This document shows positions 10,269 to 23,424 of a DNA stretch of 64,000 nt, in pieces. Below the pieces are notes generated by a model. That model saw only the letters and a list, made by a program, of their open reading frames with translations. It ran no database searches and was not told the origin of the DNA. This stretch comes from Symsagittifera roscoffensis (taxonomy: Eukaryota > Xenacoelomorpha > Acoela > Convolutidae): NCBI RefSeq assembly GCF_963678635.1, contig NC_087066.1, positions 16,799,275 to 16,863,274 on the forward strand, written 5' to 3'. Within the stretch, counting starts at the first letter, position 1; every line of letters begins with the position of its first letter. The translations under genes and the position numbers were made by a program.

Positions 10269-10980
10269 ACTGCAGAAAATTATCGGCGAAAGGTGTATCC
10301 AAAGCTGCTCAGAAGATGTTGAGTCATCAGCGATATCGAGACACCTTGACCTCTGGCTCGTTATTCAAAACTGAAAACAGTCGAATCGCATCCGAGTCAC
10401 ACAATCTGCAAACAGTGACTTCGACGAAAACATCGTTATCAGCTTTTGATGACAAACGCTACATCCTCGATGATGGTCAGTAGACTCTTCCCTACGGTCA
10501 CAAAAACATCGTGGGTCAAACTGTGATTGGCATTGATGATAGTGATGACAACACAGCCGCTGTTAATTCTGACCCAACTGACGATGACGATTTGGAGATC
10601 GTCAACAGCCAGTGTCGTGGGATTGTGACTATTTCCTAGATGGGGTGTCTGAAAAATTCGCTAACACTCAAAACGTTGATTGGGACCATCCGGAAATTGA
10701 TGATGAATACTTTGAGGATAGTTTTGCTGTTGAGAACACACAACCACATCGCTCGCTTCGACAACTGATGGACCAGGTCAATAGCAGTTGGCAAACTCCA
10801 GACCCCGGTCTGATTCGGGCAGCAGAAACCAACGACAGTGATATTGATAGCGGGGATATCGCGGATCTGGAGGTCAATACTTCCGATGAGGACGAGTCGT
10901 CATTCTTCAACGATTCGTTTTTCGATTATGAAGCAGTTGAAATAGAAGAACCACGGTCAAAAAATCGACGAATAGATTAA
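10269..10980 (+). pseudogene. polB: polB exon 2 (C-terminal domain and acidic tail), broken
   Basis: The exon opens with SAKGVSKAAQKML and reaches FDDKRYILDDG, the C-terminal signature I associate with Polinton polymerases. A TAG at 10481-10483 falls inside this signature, immediately before TLPYGH. A second break near 10600 shifts the frame to 10612-10980, which encodes a strongly acidic tail (WDHPEIDDEYFED, DSDIDSGD) ending in a basic RSKNRR. The Pol-2 exon is intact over the same stretch, so these are lesions of this copy or assembly errors. Confidence 0.85.
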
Positions 10981-11527
10981 AACACAAAAAAACACCACAT
11001 TAACTTTTGAATAGTAAATAAAATTCAGTTATTTAATATGAGAATTGTCTGTACATAAAATTTGACCTATTCCGTGTTTAGTGTGTATTTAAGTGCGAGA
11101 TTTTGTTCAGCTTTGGAACTCAATTAATCTGGGATATAAACAATTTCATTTAAGCGATAATGTCTTTAGCATACTTTTGTATGTATTTGTATGTAATTTG
11201 AGTTTGAATCAAAGTTTTAAGAAGAATTGAGCAAACAGTCTATAGCGCAGTTAAACACTCCAGCTGGTTTCAGAACGAAGATTTGGCAAATCCTTTCCCG
11301 CACCAAACATGTAACCACAACGTTCAGTGGGAATACTCAATAATATACCGAAGTTTTACATGAGGACTATTAGGTATAAAATTATACATGGTGACAATTA
11401 GGATTATTACATGGTGACCATTGCTGATCATTTAATACATGGTGACCATTATGATTTATACCTAATGGTCATCCATGTATGACAACCCCCCCCCCCCCCG
11501 ATCCTAACGCACTATATGCATACTACT
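10981..11527. repeat. Pol-1 terminal region and inverted-repeat end
   Basis: It contains AT-rich 3' flanking sequence of polB, then from about 11310 the string CCACAACGTTCAGTGGGAAT, which is also found at the protease end of Pol-2 (~44090). Short units built on TACATGGTGACCATTA follow, then a C run at ~11487-11499 and the end CATACTACT at 11527. The units differ in sequence from the 29-bp units of Pol-2 but have the same design. Confidence 0.8.
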
Positions 11528-11744
11528 CATATACAAAACAGTCGCACACAAAACATTCCAATACAAAATAGTCCAAAACCTGATGTAATAAAGGGGAAAA
11601 AAACAGTCCGGTTTGAGGTCGCCGGTGGGCGCGCTGCGCGCTCGTCGCCGTTTAGCGGCGAAAACCGGCCATAAATTTTGTATTAAGCCCCACCCTCTGT
11701 TGGCAAACTCGCAAGACATTGACGCGGCTGCGGTGGTCACTTTT

Positions 11745-12110
11745 TTGTTGTTGATCCTAACGAAAGTAACGGAATATTTGTGCTCGGGTGGGTTTTTTCT
11801 TTAGACAAATTTGGACTTTTAGCTAGCCATTTTTGACAGAATTTTTTAAAAATCATTCAAAGGGATTGTTTTCTTGAGCTTAAATTCGGAAAGATATTTC
11901 CTCTGTGATTATTTTTTGTAAAGTTATGGGTGTTTAAAGATTGCCATTTTGGCCAGTTTGGATAAATTAAAAACGCGCGATATCTTTCGCTCTATTAACG
12001 CATGAGCGGAAATTTAATCCGTCTTAGAAATCGTTCCAAATTGGTAGAAGGAAGCTTTTTTGCCATAAATTTTTGCCTAAATGGGAAATTATGACGTAAT
12101 TAAATCGAGC
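11745..12110 (+). repeat. ~0.5 kb interspersed repeat, copy 1 (3' end missing)
   Basis: It starts TTGTTGTTGATCC, then GTGCTCGGGTGGG, and contains the AACGCGCGATATC core and AATCCGTCTTAGAAATCG. A further, strongly diverged stretch of the same family appears at about 12190-12310. Confidence 0.7.
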
Positions 12111-15100
12111 CTAAAATTACTTTTAGCGGTCTTTCTCCGCTACGCTATGAGGGCAGGCCAATTGAAAGTGATGAGACTTCATTATTAAGTTAAATTGCGA
12201 ATTTGGCCATTTTGGGATAAATATCACATACTGTTTGCCAGTTTAATATTAAAGCGTAGCATTGCTGACAAACTGATCCGGCTCAGAAATATTTCAGCAG
12301 ACTTCTTTTTAACTGAACAATATGTCTGTTCAAATCATTCCTTTTAAAAAAATAAAAACATCATTTGTTTATTCCAGTCAAACATAGATAGCTTGCTCAA
12401 ATTGTTTTATCTGCAAACACTTATGGGAACAAACAATTGAAAAACAATTCAACTACGATCGTTGAAAAATATTCCTTCTATAGCAAAACTGTGAGCTTTT
12501 AGTTATTAAACATAACTTTTTTTACTCTCAATTAACTTTTTCAATTATTTTCAATTTTCAGCTGTCGCGGGCGCCAAAAGATTTCAAAAGATTGGAAATT
12601 TATTTTTTTTCTGGCCGAAAGATAATTCAGATTTTCTTACAAACAGATGAAACGTCAAAAAATCCGCACTGACACGACTAGTCTTGTTGAACTTATGTAT
12701 GCAGATCACCCAAAAATATACCCCCTCATCCTATGCAAAATACAATAGAGGAAGATTTTTTCTTTTTGAGTCAAAACTCTGAACGGAAGTTTGCGGTTTA
12801 GTTACTTTTAAGCTGATGAGTTGATTTTTCTGTTGGAAACAATAGTTTTTATACTATAGGTGGCGTCACCGCAACCGGAAGCAACATATTATCTGTCACA
12901 TCAAGCGACAAAAACAGTAAAAATGACTTCGTTGAACTTAAAACCGTTATCAAATACAATTTCCGAAAATCCAAAGGCTAATAAATAATTTTTACAATCG
13001 CAATGCGGTAAATTTCCGTTCCAAGGATGCAAAATGGTCTATGAATATTCCAATTTGGGCAGCGTGAAATATTTGCAGCTGCAAACTTGAAAAAAAGCGG
13101 AGACGACTAAGTGATAAGCTAGGTGATAACAATAATTATTGGCGTTAATGCCTCAATTTTGTCCTAACTGCGCCATTTTGTCCTGAATTGTTTATTTTCT
13201 GTATATAACCGGCAAACCGGGTAAACAATCAAATGTCCTAAACCCGTTTTGAGGTAGTCGAATTATGTATATAGACCCCATAGTTCGGCCGGTGTCTGCT
13301 TTCGACTTTGCGGGTTGAAAGTTGTCCCCTGCCGACACTGACCGACTTTGGTTATGACTTTTGGTCGACTTTGTTCGACATTGCTAGACCATGCTCAAAT
13401 TTTGTCGACAGTTGTCACCCTGTTTAATTTATGAATCAAAAATTTCTTTCCTTACCAGCATAAGATATTTTATCTTCTGTTATTTCACAGCTTTTGAATT
13501 ATTTAATCGTATCATTTGATACTGCAAGTTATTTCAAGAAAAAATTTCCCATTTTTATCGTTTTCCGAAGTGCTTCAATTGAGAGCAGAAAAATACTTCA
13601 ATTGCGCTTGAAGGAGTATTATCACATGAGCGCATTCTCAATTGCGATTTTGTCCCAAACTTAGGCAGTTGAGACTTTTATTAAACGAAATTGGAGCGTC
13701 TTAAAAATAACAAAAACGTTTCCTTCGAGCCCTTCAGCTATTTTTAATTATAATGTAAACAATTTCAGGAGTTCCCATAAACATATTACGGTGAATTAAA
13801 TTTTCGAGTGCTCTTTTCTGTTGTATGGCCCAAATTTACCAAAAATTGTTTATTGATTGTCTGTGATTGATGAAAACCCGCATTTTTTTCATGAAATTAA
13901 TTTCAGCCGTTCAGGTTTGCGCATTATGTTCCAGTTTTCAAAATAACAAAAAAAAACATTTTAATTTGGATCAGAAGTTACTACATAAAAAGCTATAACA
14001 GAAACCAGCTGACAGTTCAACGTAAGTACTTTTATTTTTGCACACAGCATCAAGGAACATTGGTATCATAAGTGTTATTCCAAATTGGTTCTTTTTTATA
14101 GACAAACCACTCTAGTCGAGATCCCTTTCAAAAACCGCTCAAATGTTAGCAAGAAACACTCAAACCGCTGAAACATTGAGCGGCTTTTTTAGATTTTATC
14201 CCAAAAATTTATCTTGGTTTTTTTGTTGGTGGATCAACCAGCCCTAGCCCTAGTCCTGTAAAAGTTCGAACTTCTAACCTACCACATAACGGAAATATAG
14301 GACAAAAAATGATCTAAAATGTTCTAGGGTCCAAAAAACAGTTTTCAATGTTATTTTTGTCTCCGAAAAAAATAAAAGCCCCTCAAATTTTTTTAAAAAG
14401 CTCAAAAACGGCTGAAACTTTGAGTAATCGCATGAAAAACTGCGCAAACCGCTCAAATCTTGCTTGAATTTGGGCTGAAAACCTCGACTCGGGCAGGATC
14501 TTTTTGCGTATTGTAAAAGTTTTTTTGACAGAACGTGTATTTTATGAAAAGATTTGTTCATTTTTTTTTAGAAAAAATTAATAAGTAAACAAATTTGATT
14601 TGTGGACGCAATTAGATTTGTACTCAATGTAAGGCCCTTTTTCTCAACACCATAGTTTTCTGCTCTCAGTCGAAAGAATACGACAAGGAATGAAAATAAA
14701 TAAGACTGTTCCTTTTGCTTCTGTTGCTGCGTCGAGTGTGCGCGAGATTAAACAATAAACTTTAGAATCAACAACTAAAATAAACATGAATATCATTTAA
14801 TTTTAGATAAATAGCTTTTTGTAGAGCTTTTAAGATACATGATTGCTATTTGGCCTAGGAAATTAGACGAAAAGAAATTAAACGACCGTAAAAAACGGGA
14901 TTTACGAACAACCAGTATTTACTCAGCCAGCACTTAATTTAAGTCTGTAAACAAATTTCACGCAAGTCTAAATTCCATTATTTTCTGATCGTCTAATTTC
15001 CTAAACCCCGATTGCTATAGCAATATTTTTCCAAAAGTGGATCATTGGCCTGGGTATTGATGGTCGACCACATCGACTAAATCAGTCGGCTGAATATCCG

Positions 15101-15439
15101 TCCATGGCCCAAGTTATAAATATCGATCAAGCAGCAAAACCAAAATATAAAGCCGAAACACGAAATCGAGATGTTCGAAACATGAAATGGAATTCGTTTT
15201 AAGGGTCTTATGCAATAAATGGCCTAAAATTGGTATTTCTACATAGAACTAAAATTTTATGTGGTTGATTTTGATTGGCTAATTCAACAAAGCGTATATG
15301 GTACTTCAATTGAAACTTCAAGTAGATAAAATTGCTAGCCAAAATTACCAAAACCTGAGAACCTGTTCTTTTGAAACCATTTCACAAAATTTTTCTTGTC
15401 TGGGCAAAGTTTTATAATTGACGTGAAATTAATTTTATT

Positions 15440-16145
15440 ATCCCGCATTGGAATTCCATGAATGAAAATCGATTATAATTGTGTTTCCTTGTCAGTGTCC
15501 ACAAAAGTGAAAACAAATCGATTATAATCAATTAAAAATGGATTATCACATTACTATTTTTCGAGGCAATAAAATCCTTCTTTCATCCATTATAATCAAT
15601 TTTTTCACTTTACTGAGATAACGAATTTCAACGCACATAAAGTTTTTTCTACGTATTAAACTAAAGTCGGTTAAGTTGGTTACTTGTTGCTCAATTTAAT
15701 TTTTTTCTGCCCAACTTTGATATTTTTGTTACTTTTTATGTTAATCCAAAACTGAATTTTGTTCCTTTCAACAAATTTGTTAAATTATTAGAAATATTGG
15801 GGGGGGGGGTAAAGTTGGAGGTAGAATAATCCGCCTTCCACTCTTTTCCGCATAACTCCAAAGTTTCCGCATAACTCACTTGATAAATGCAGAAATTCTT
15901 GCAAAATTTTGCACGACGTGCGAAACAAAAATAAAGTGGAAAAAAAACATTTTAATGTGGTTTCCTACTTATAATAAACTCCATTATAATGGATTCCAAA
16001 TGTATTATAATGCTTTTTGTTTTGACGAAAAAAAATGGATTTAAATCCATTTTAGTCCAATTTTGTTTTCTGAACGTAACATGGGAATCGATTATTTTTA
16101 CAACTGTATAGACCACGAAAATCCATTATAATCGATTTGTTTTTA
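15440..16145. repeat. cluster of ATTATAAT palindromes
   Basis: Variants of (C/T)CATTATAAT(C/G)GA occur at about 15471, 15518, 15590, 15980, 16005 and 16120, in both orientations, with GATTTAAATCC near 16035. The outer copies face each other with CGATTATAAT and its complement, so a decayed inverted-repeat element is possible. Confidence 0.5.
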
Positions 16146-19100
16146 CTTTTCTTAAATGCGAGATATGACTAAGTTTTACATTTTTTTTAATTTCGATTAA
16201 TTTTTTTTCTGCTGGAAACGTTGGCTGAAACGCCTGAACGTGTTCTTTGAGTTTGATTGGGCCAATCAGATTCGACCGCATAATTTTCAGCTTAAGGTCT
16301 AGAAACATTGATTTTGGGCCCTTTAGTTCACAAGGCCCCGATTTAGCAACGCAGTTTAAAACAGGGTCTAACGCTACAGAATACAAAACTGTATTGAAAC
16401 TTGCAATGAAAATAAAAATTTATGATTTTTGAGAAACTCTAAAAATCCGATGAATTTTTAAAGTTATCAGACCAAATTTATTCATCTCATTCACTAATTC
16501 TCATTATTCATCTCATTCATCTCATCATCAAATCATCAAAAAAATGCTCATTTTTTGGAGTTGCATAGATTACAACAACCTCTGAAAAAATATATCAAAA
16601 TATCAGCATCGCCATTCTGGCCCGAGTCTGTCGAATTGAAGCAGGTTTGTGTCAAGCTCTTTCGAAGAGTGTTTCTGAGATGAAATTAAGTTTTAACATG
16701 GTAGCTGCAGCTTAATCTGATGTATTCGAACATTCCATTATCAATATGATAGTCCAAGATCTATAATATTTTTGCACTTTTTAAGAGTATGTAACCAAGA
16801 ACACCTGAAGCGCACCTCAACCCGTGAATTGATTTGCTAAAAACTGAATTTTTTTGTTGTGAGAAAAATAATCCGACGGCTCTCATCAAGAGTAGTTTCT
16901 AATGATTATGCACCGTCTCATTGTCATGCGAGCTATTCTCGATCGGATGAGTTGGTGCAATTCCCCAATCTTATTGCAAGAATCTAAGGCCCAATATGAA
17001 TTTCCATAGTCTTAATCAGATCTGTGGAAACACTCATAAGAACGAGGCTAGGCATAGACCAACTTTATTTCTATCTGCATGTAAAGCGATTTGAGCAGAG
17101 AAACTATGATCACTGTTCAATATTTATTTAAGATTAGGCGATGAATCATGATTAGTTAGTATTAAATATTTCAGAATCTAAAATTCTTTCACGAGTCATA
17201 TGAAAAGTGTGAAAATAAATCTAATTGAGTTGCGGGGTCGCGACTAGCTTTTCTTAGAATTTGCGGGTTGCTGTTAATTCTTTTTCAGTCGCGCCGGTAG
17301 CGGGCAATTTTTTCCTGAATTGTGTCTGTCGCGGACACATGACCTCAGTCAGCAAAGTTTGGAAGTAGCAAATTCGATTGCGGTGGTGTCAGAAACATTA
17401 CATTTTTGATTGCGACAGCCTAAAAATACAAAAAATGAATCACAATAATCTGATTATAAAAGCACAAACTCGGCCGGGCTAAAAAAATATATTTGAGGAG
17501 CAAATCTAGAAATTTTGAATAAACTATTAAAATCAAAATATAGAGAAACTTTACGATGCATTTGAGTTTAAAGAGTTGAACTGGGTGGTTAGTTCCGACA
17601 GCATATTGGAAGAAACCACTAGTGATTACAAACTGTTCCTCGGAAAGTTCAAACTTAAACAGCCGACATTGTTCGACCCTACAACTTGCTAGAGATCGAC
17701 AGTCATAACTGGACCACTTCAATACGGAAATTAGTTCAGCAGTTTTGGTTAAACGACCAGTCTTTAAACCTCCACGATTTTTAAAAAACGGTTTCAAATT
17801 ACATGTTTTTTTAAACTCGGTTTTAGAATTTCGGACGTAAAAAACTTCAAATTATTAGAAAAAGATTAATTTTTCCAACCTTATTTTCTCTCATTTCGGT
17901 CGCTTATTTAAATCATTTTTTTTTAATTTTTATTTTTATGTCTAAATACATTTTAACCTTATTTTTTCAAACTTTTGTTGTTGATTGTCTTTTCATCGCA
18001 AGATTGCCATGAGTTCGCCAAAAAATGACAAACATTGGAAACTTTTTTTACACTTTGCGTTTTTCTTAGAACTTTGCAGTGTTACTGGGATGAATACATC
18101 ACGTTGTGAGAAACTTGCAGAGCAGCCGGCTATATTTGTTTGTTCTTATAAATTGTTCTGGTCATTTTATATGTAATTGAAGCGAATTTTCACAAGGCAA
18201 ATCTTCTAAGTTTTGTCCCAAGAGAATATTTTTTATATTAGCATTACAAAAGATGTGTGTTTATTTACCATAGCTGTTTCTGGTTTGTTTTTGAAGTTTT
18301 AATGCTTTTTCTTATTCCCTCGTCGCAAATTTTACCGCCATCGGTCAACCAAGAGTAATTGCAGATAAGATATCAAAGCTTTGTGAAATGTATTAGTGCT
18401 AGGCTTGCTCTTTTTGATCTGACATTTGTATCCGGACAAGTAGCTAGTGTTTTTTACTAGCCTTGAAGATATCTGCTGTTTTTTTTTAATTTTTCAGAAA
18501 GTTGTCAAAATTGATAACTTTTAGAATTTTTTTTTCATTTCCGTTGTTAATCCCTCTTCTTGTACGCACAGTTAACTAGAAAAAAGATAAATTTATTTTA
18601 AAGTAGCAATTATTTCACAACATTAAGTTGCCTCAGTTCAAACTGGATTAATCTATTTGTCGAGCACGTTACGGATTATCAGAAAACTGGTAAATAGAGC
18701 GCCTCAATTAGCTGTTGTTTTCCAGTATATCATCCCTTTGTATAATTACTTCAGAAAAAATTCAGTTTTTGTTCTTATGGTAGTTTGCATGCAAGAACTG
18801 TTGAAAAACCTGTTCGCAAGACCACGCTTAGATGTTTTAATCCAGTTTAACAATTAAAAATCATTAAAAATAGATTTTAGTAAAATGAACTTAAGAAAAA
18901 TCAAAGGGAACAAGAGAAGAGCCAAATTGGCAATTATTAAATGTCATAGCCTCTCGAATTGTCAAACCCATTTTTTTACTTGTTGAGTTAACAAAATCAC
19001 TATTTCTGTCAAAAACGGTTAAATTAAAAGTCAAAATTTCAGTTGCATGGAGTAAAAACAAGAGTGCTCGTATTATACTAGCAGGATATGATCCTAATAC

Positions 19101-19619
19101 GCGGGACTAGCGCTGCTAGTTAATAAGATGTCCGTTCTACTTTTAAAAAAAGTTTTCATTTATCTAGATTTACTTAACAAACAAAGTATTTAATTTTTTA
19201 TCAGATATATAGGCCTGAGTAAAGTTAAGTTATTCTTTTAAGATTAGAAAGGATGAACCCGAAACTGTTGTCCGATGGCTATCAAAAGGTTGAGATTTGT
19301 TGCTATCTATCTTTGATAAAACAAAGCGGTGATGGGTGGATTGTTCTTGGCAGATTTCAGTTTTGCTTTTATAATCAATTTTTGAGTAGAAGGCATTTTT
19401 CTGAAAGCCAATAGCAATCTCTTTTGCTTAGTACTGCGTTTTTTATAAACAGCGTCCAATAAAAGAGAGAATTACTAAGTATTCAATTTTGAGCGTCTAT
19501 TTCTATTTTCATCTACAATATAAAGTTGTGCAAAAAATGCAAGGCAATTAAAGCAACTAAATAGGAAAGGCAATGGAAGGGATTGAACTGAAGTGCAATT
19601 ATGCGGTGGCGCATATGCT

Positions 19620-20166
19620 TGTTGTTCCGACTTTCGATGCGAAAGTAGGGAATATTTGTGCTCGGGTTGGGTTTTTTTTTCTTCAGACAAATTTCGACTT
19701 TTTAACTAGCCATTTTTGACGGAAAATTTTTATATCATTTGAAAGCTATTGTTGTCGTGAGCTTAAATTTGAAAAGATATTTCACCTGTGATCATTTTTC
19801 ATAAAGTTATGAGGGTTTAAAGTTTGCCATTTTGGCCATTTTGACCAATTTGGGACAATTAACGCGCGATATAATTCGCGCTATTAACGCGTAAGCGGAG
19901 ATTTAATCCGTCTTAGAAATCGTTCCGAATTGGTTGAAAGAAGCTTATTTGCCATAATTGATTTGTTACAATGAGCGAAATCTATTGTTTTGAACTTTAT
20001 ATGGCGTGTGGGGGGATGATTTTCATAAAAAATTTCACATTTTAGAAAAAAAAAAATTTTTCTTGTTGTTTCATTTCCATGAATTTTTTAGGGTTATTTC
20101 TGCTCCATAAACCTTAAAAGGCAGTCGGAACATTCAGGGCTTCGCCCTGATACGAGCAGTTTTGTT
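19620..20166 (+). repeat. ~0.5 kb interspersed repeat, copy 2 (near full length)
   Basis: This is the best reference copy: TTGTTGTTCCGACTTTCG start, GTGCTCGGGTTGGG, the core AACGCGCGATATAATTCGCG, GCGTGTGGGG, then the hairpin TCAGGGCTTCGCCCTGA and GAGCAGTTTTGTT at the end. Confidence 0.75.
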
Positions 20167-21178
20167 CAGTTTAGTTCTTGTACTATCAGAGGATTAAAGT
20201 GAAAGTAAAGAGGATTATTTCGTTCCTAGTTTATTTCCAAAGTTTCTAGTTTAATTTGAACATAGAACACTCGTATCCGGGCAAAACCATGAAAGTTCCG
20301 ACTGTCCATAAAAGGGTCTCGATTAATTTTTACTTAATATATGTTGACAAACTATGAATTTTGCGCTGAATATTAAGAATCGTTTCTTGGATTAATTAGA
20401 CTAATTAGCCTGCCTCAATTGAGTTTGGAGTTTTGTTGTGCGAGATTATTTGCCACGTGTAAAAAATGAGCGTTAAACTTTCAGCAACAAAGTACCACAG
20501 GGTTTTCTTTCATATTCACGTTAGTCTATTAGCGAGCGTTTCACTGCATTCTTTAATTGAAAGTTATCTAGTGGTGAGCGCGAAATATCTGGTACCACGA
20601 TGGTCCATTGATCGGTTCCCTTCTTCTCCATGACATGACATCTATCAGTGACAGCTTCAGTCACTTCTCACAAAATATTTTATGGAGAGATCAAAACCTG
20701 GCTCATTGATATGCAAAAAATTAGATTTTTATTTAATTTTTAATTTTTTGAATTAGTATAAAAAATAGAAACAACTCTTTTATGTTGACAACAAAGATTT
20801 TATGAGCTCCCCCCCGAGACACAAAGCACATAAAAGCTCCTTTAATCAAATTTTTTTTGTGCCGCATGCAAATAAAATCGATTGTCATCTTAAAATGAAT
20901 GTGGTAAACGAGTACCAAAAAGGAAATCCGGCCAATGATCATTACAGTATCAGACATCATTAGTAGAGCATTTTGTGTTGAGAAAGACTGATTAGTGAGA
21001 AAAGGCATCCCCAAATGCTTTTTCTAGGTGAGAATTAGGGTCTGATTGAACAGTTTTCGAATCAATTTAACTATTGACCTCTCATATTTTTTCTATTCCT
21101 TATAACCGCCAAAGATTCAAAACTTTAGCTAACCACAATATTTCATTTATCGTACATTAATTATAGTTGGGTCACCAA

Positions 21179-21406
21179 ATGAGTCACTTTCGCAATCGAT
21201 TACTCACTTTACTCGTCGTGTGCTGTCGCGTGTCGGATGACCTATCACTCGTGTCCTGTGTGCCCTCTACTGACCCCGACTACGATAAAAGAGTGAGGCC
21301 GAACGAGGGAGTGAGTCACGAAAAGGTAGAAATAGGACTCTTCCTCAACTCCATCAGAACTGTGTCGGAGGCAGACATGACAGTTGTCCTCGACTTGTTC
21401 GTGCAG
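21179..21406 (+). CDS. Cys-loop (pentameric ligand-gated) ion channel, first visible exon
   Basis: This exon encodes 76 residues: a likely signal peptide (hydrophobic LLTLLVVCC near residues 8-16) and the start of the extracellular ligand-binding domain. The strings YDKRVRPNEG and VEIGLFLNSI, then VSEADM, match the family's N-terminal strands, in which a YD-x-R-x-RPN segment precedes a beta strand and an SE-x-x-M turn. The donor CAG|GTTTGC leaves phase 0, matching the exon at 45751, which begins with the expected WKDSRL strand. The ATG at 21179 was chosen because the signal peptide follows it directly; an upstream non-coding exon is possible. The next intron is 24.3 kb and contains the whole of Pol-2. 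Confidence 0.8.
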
Positions 21407-21440
21407 GTTTGCAGAAACCAAAATTTTAGCTCACTTACAG

Positions 21441-21452
21441 CCCCCCCCCCCC

Positions 21453-21491
<39 letters not shown>
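21441..21491. repeat. (C)n(CA)n microsatellite
   Basis: A run of about 15 C is followed by about 18 CA units, starting 35 bases after the exon 1 splice donor. Length polymorphism is expected. Confidence 0.95.
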
Positions 21492-21493
<2 letters not shown>

Positions 21494-21904
21494 TTCAAAG
21501 TTTCTTCTTCTTATAGTTGCTTTGCGTGTTGTTATGGCTGAACGCATAATAATATGATGTAATCTATAAAAAAGAAAGCGGCTCACAATTTTTAGTTTGA
21601 TCATACCAGCGAGTTTGATTGCCTGGTAAAAATGTAAAAGTAGTTTTTGAAAAAGAAATTGAAAAGCAGAGGAAATTGAAAGAAAGCCGAATTCTTTAAC
21701 CTAAACATTTATATTTTCTGACGTATGACTTATCAAGTACCTTTGGACGAACTCTTCATAATTAAGTTCTATGTCTACTCCACCCCACCCACATTTCAAA
21801 ATATAATTTTTTTCTTTAGATGAACGCGTGAAGTTACGATGAAAAGTAGGGAGACCAAATCTGTTCACAATAATTACATTTTATTGAACTATGAATAAAT
21901 TATG

Positions 21905-22414
21905 GAAAGTAGCGAAAAATTTGTGCTCATGGTTTTTTTTTAGTCAGACAAATTTCAACTTTTAACTAGCCATTTTTGACAGAATTTTTAAATATAATTG
22001 GAAAGGTATTGTTGTCCTGAGCTTAAATATGAAAAGATATTTTACCTGTGATCCTTTATCGTAAAGTTATTAAGGTTTAAACATTGCCATTTAGGCCAAT
22101 TAGGGACAATTAACGCGCGATATATTTCGCGCTATTAACGCTTTAGCGGAGATTTAATCCGTCTTAGAAATCGTTTCAAATTGGTTGAAGTGAAGGAAGC
22201 TTACTTGCCATAATTGATTTGTTACTAGGAACGTAATTTATCGATTTGACTTTTATATGGCGTGTGGGGAGATGATTTTCAAAAAATCTCAAATTTAAAA
22301 AAACAATAGTCATTTAGCTATTACATTCAATCTTTTCATGTTATTAATGCTCCATAGACCTCAAAAGGCAGTCGGAGCATTCAGGGCTTCGCCCTGATAC
22401 GAGCAGTTTTGTTA
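21905..22414 (+). repeat. ~0.5 kb interspersed repeat, copy 3
   Basis: It has the GTGCTCATGG start region, the AACGCGCGATATATTTCGCG core, GCGTGTGGGG and the terminal TCAGGGCTTCGCCCTGA hairpin. Confidence 0.75.
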
Positions 22415-22619
22415 ACATTAAGATTACACTATATTAGTTGAATGCGTAAGAGGCTCTCTTTTCACCTCCACTTCCGTATTTTTATAAGTAATTTTCTGTT
22501 TTTCTTATCAGATTTTTACAAAAATTGGCGAAAATATAAAACAAGGACAAACAGGTAAAACGCTCCAGTTTTTGTGTTCAGATTTTTATGATAGTTCTTA
22601 GCTATCAAACACACATGCA

Positions 22620-22750
22620 CCCACACACAACAAGAACAGCAACAACAACAACAACAACAACAACAACAAGAACAACAACACTCAAACAACAACAACACCA
22701 ACAGCAACAACAGCAACAATAACAACAACAATAACAACAGCAACAACAGC

Positions 22751-22806
<56 letters not shown>
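22620..22806. repeat. (CAA)n microsatellite, interrupted
   Basis: About 185 bp of CAA/ACA units with GAA, CAG and TAA interruptions. It produces artificial poly-Leu, poly-Cys and poly-Val frames on the minus strand. Confidence 0.95.
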
Positions 22807-23424
22807 AAACAACACTCACGCTTATACACACACCACTCTTAAATTTAGAATGAACTTGCACAAACAAAAACTAGCACTGAAAAAGAGATTAAAATGATTA
22901 TCAGCCATGGGGATAGGAACTTGACAATGAGTGGAAATTAAAATACAAAAAACTGAGAACTTTTTTAAATTATATACAAAAAAACTGGGACGTAAAAATT
23001 GGTTTAGGTGAGAATGAGAGGTGGGAAAAATTGAAAAGGGCAGAGCTCTTAAATCTTTTTCAAAAATGTTTTGACTTAAGATTTATCAAACTTTTTGGAA
23101 TTCTTAATGTTTAAGTTCTCTGCTTCTACCCCTGCCCCTACCCGCATTTCATGTTTCTATTTTTTCAGATTTTTCTACTTGTTTTTTTGAAGATGAATGC
23201 GTGATGTTACAATGAAATGTATGAAGAGCAAATCTGTTCACAATTGGTGTGTTCGCCAGAAATTTTGATTCATGATAAATTATGCTTGAATGACCAAACT
23301 ATTATTAAACTTAAATAATTGAATGCTTTAGGGCGCTTTTTCTTTGTCCTTTTTCCCTCTTTCCACGAGCTTTTTTTAATGAGTAATTGTTTTTTTTTTC
23401 ACATTGTCAGATAGTTACAAGAAT

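Larger units (their letters stand above)
1..11527. mobile_element. Polinton/Maverick element Pol-1 (partial, polymerase end)
   Basis: The right end is visible at 11527, where the sequence finishes ATACTACT, the reverse complement of the AGTAGTAT that starts the second element at 24260. Just inside it are a C run and short minisatellite-like units. The polymerase runs on the + strand towards this end; the accessory cassette runs on the minus strand towards the window start. By comparison with Pol-2, about 7 kb (ATPase, integrase, capsid genes and the other terminus) should lie left of base 1. Target site duplication cannot be tested because only one end is present. Confidence 0.9.
11528..21178. 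other. host intergenic or upstream DNA
   Basis: I see no convincing gene. It contains copies of the ~0.5 kb repeat (11745-12110, 19620-20166), a GC-rich hairpin patch near 11620-11660 (CGCCGTTTAGCGGCG), a cluster of ATTATAAT palindromes (15440-16145), a G run at 15799-15809 and a short TCATCTCATTCA simple repeat near 16480-16530. Short open frames here are scattered and have no recognisable motifs. Confidence 0.6.

Noticed and set aside
11504-11804. Short open frames on both strands just outside Pol-1
   Set aside because: They run across the element end, a GC hairpin patch and an interspersed repeat without any motif.
17985-18176. Open frame with a hydrophobic N-terminal segment, considered as a receptor first exon
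   Set aside because: No family motif and no good donor; the exon at 21179-21406 fits the family and phase.
20101-20166. Helitron-like 3' hairpin in the ~0.5 kb repeat
   Set aside because: The hairpin is present but no CTRR terminus or TC start was found.
22516-22867. Long poly-Leu, poly-Cys and poly-Val open frames on the minus strand
   Set aside because: They are three readings of the (CAA)n microsatellite.
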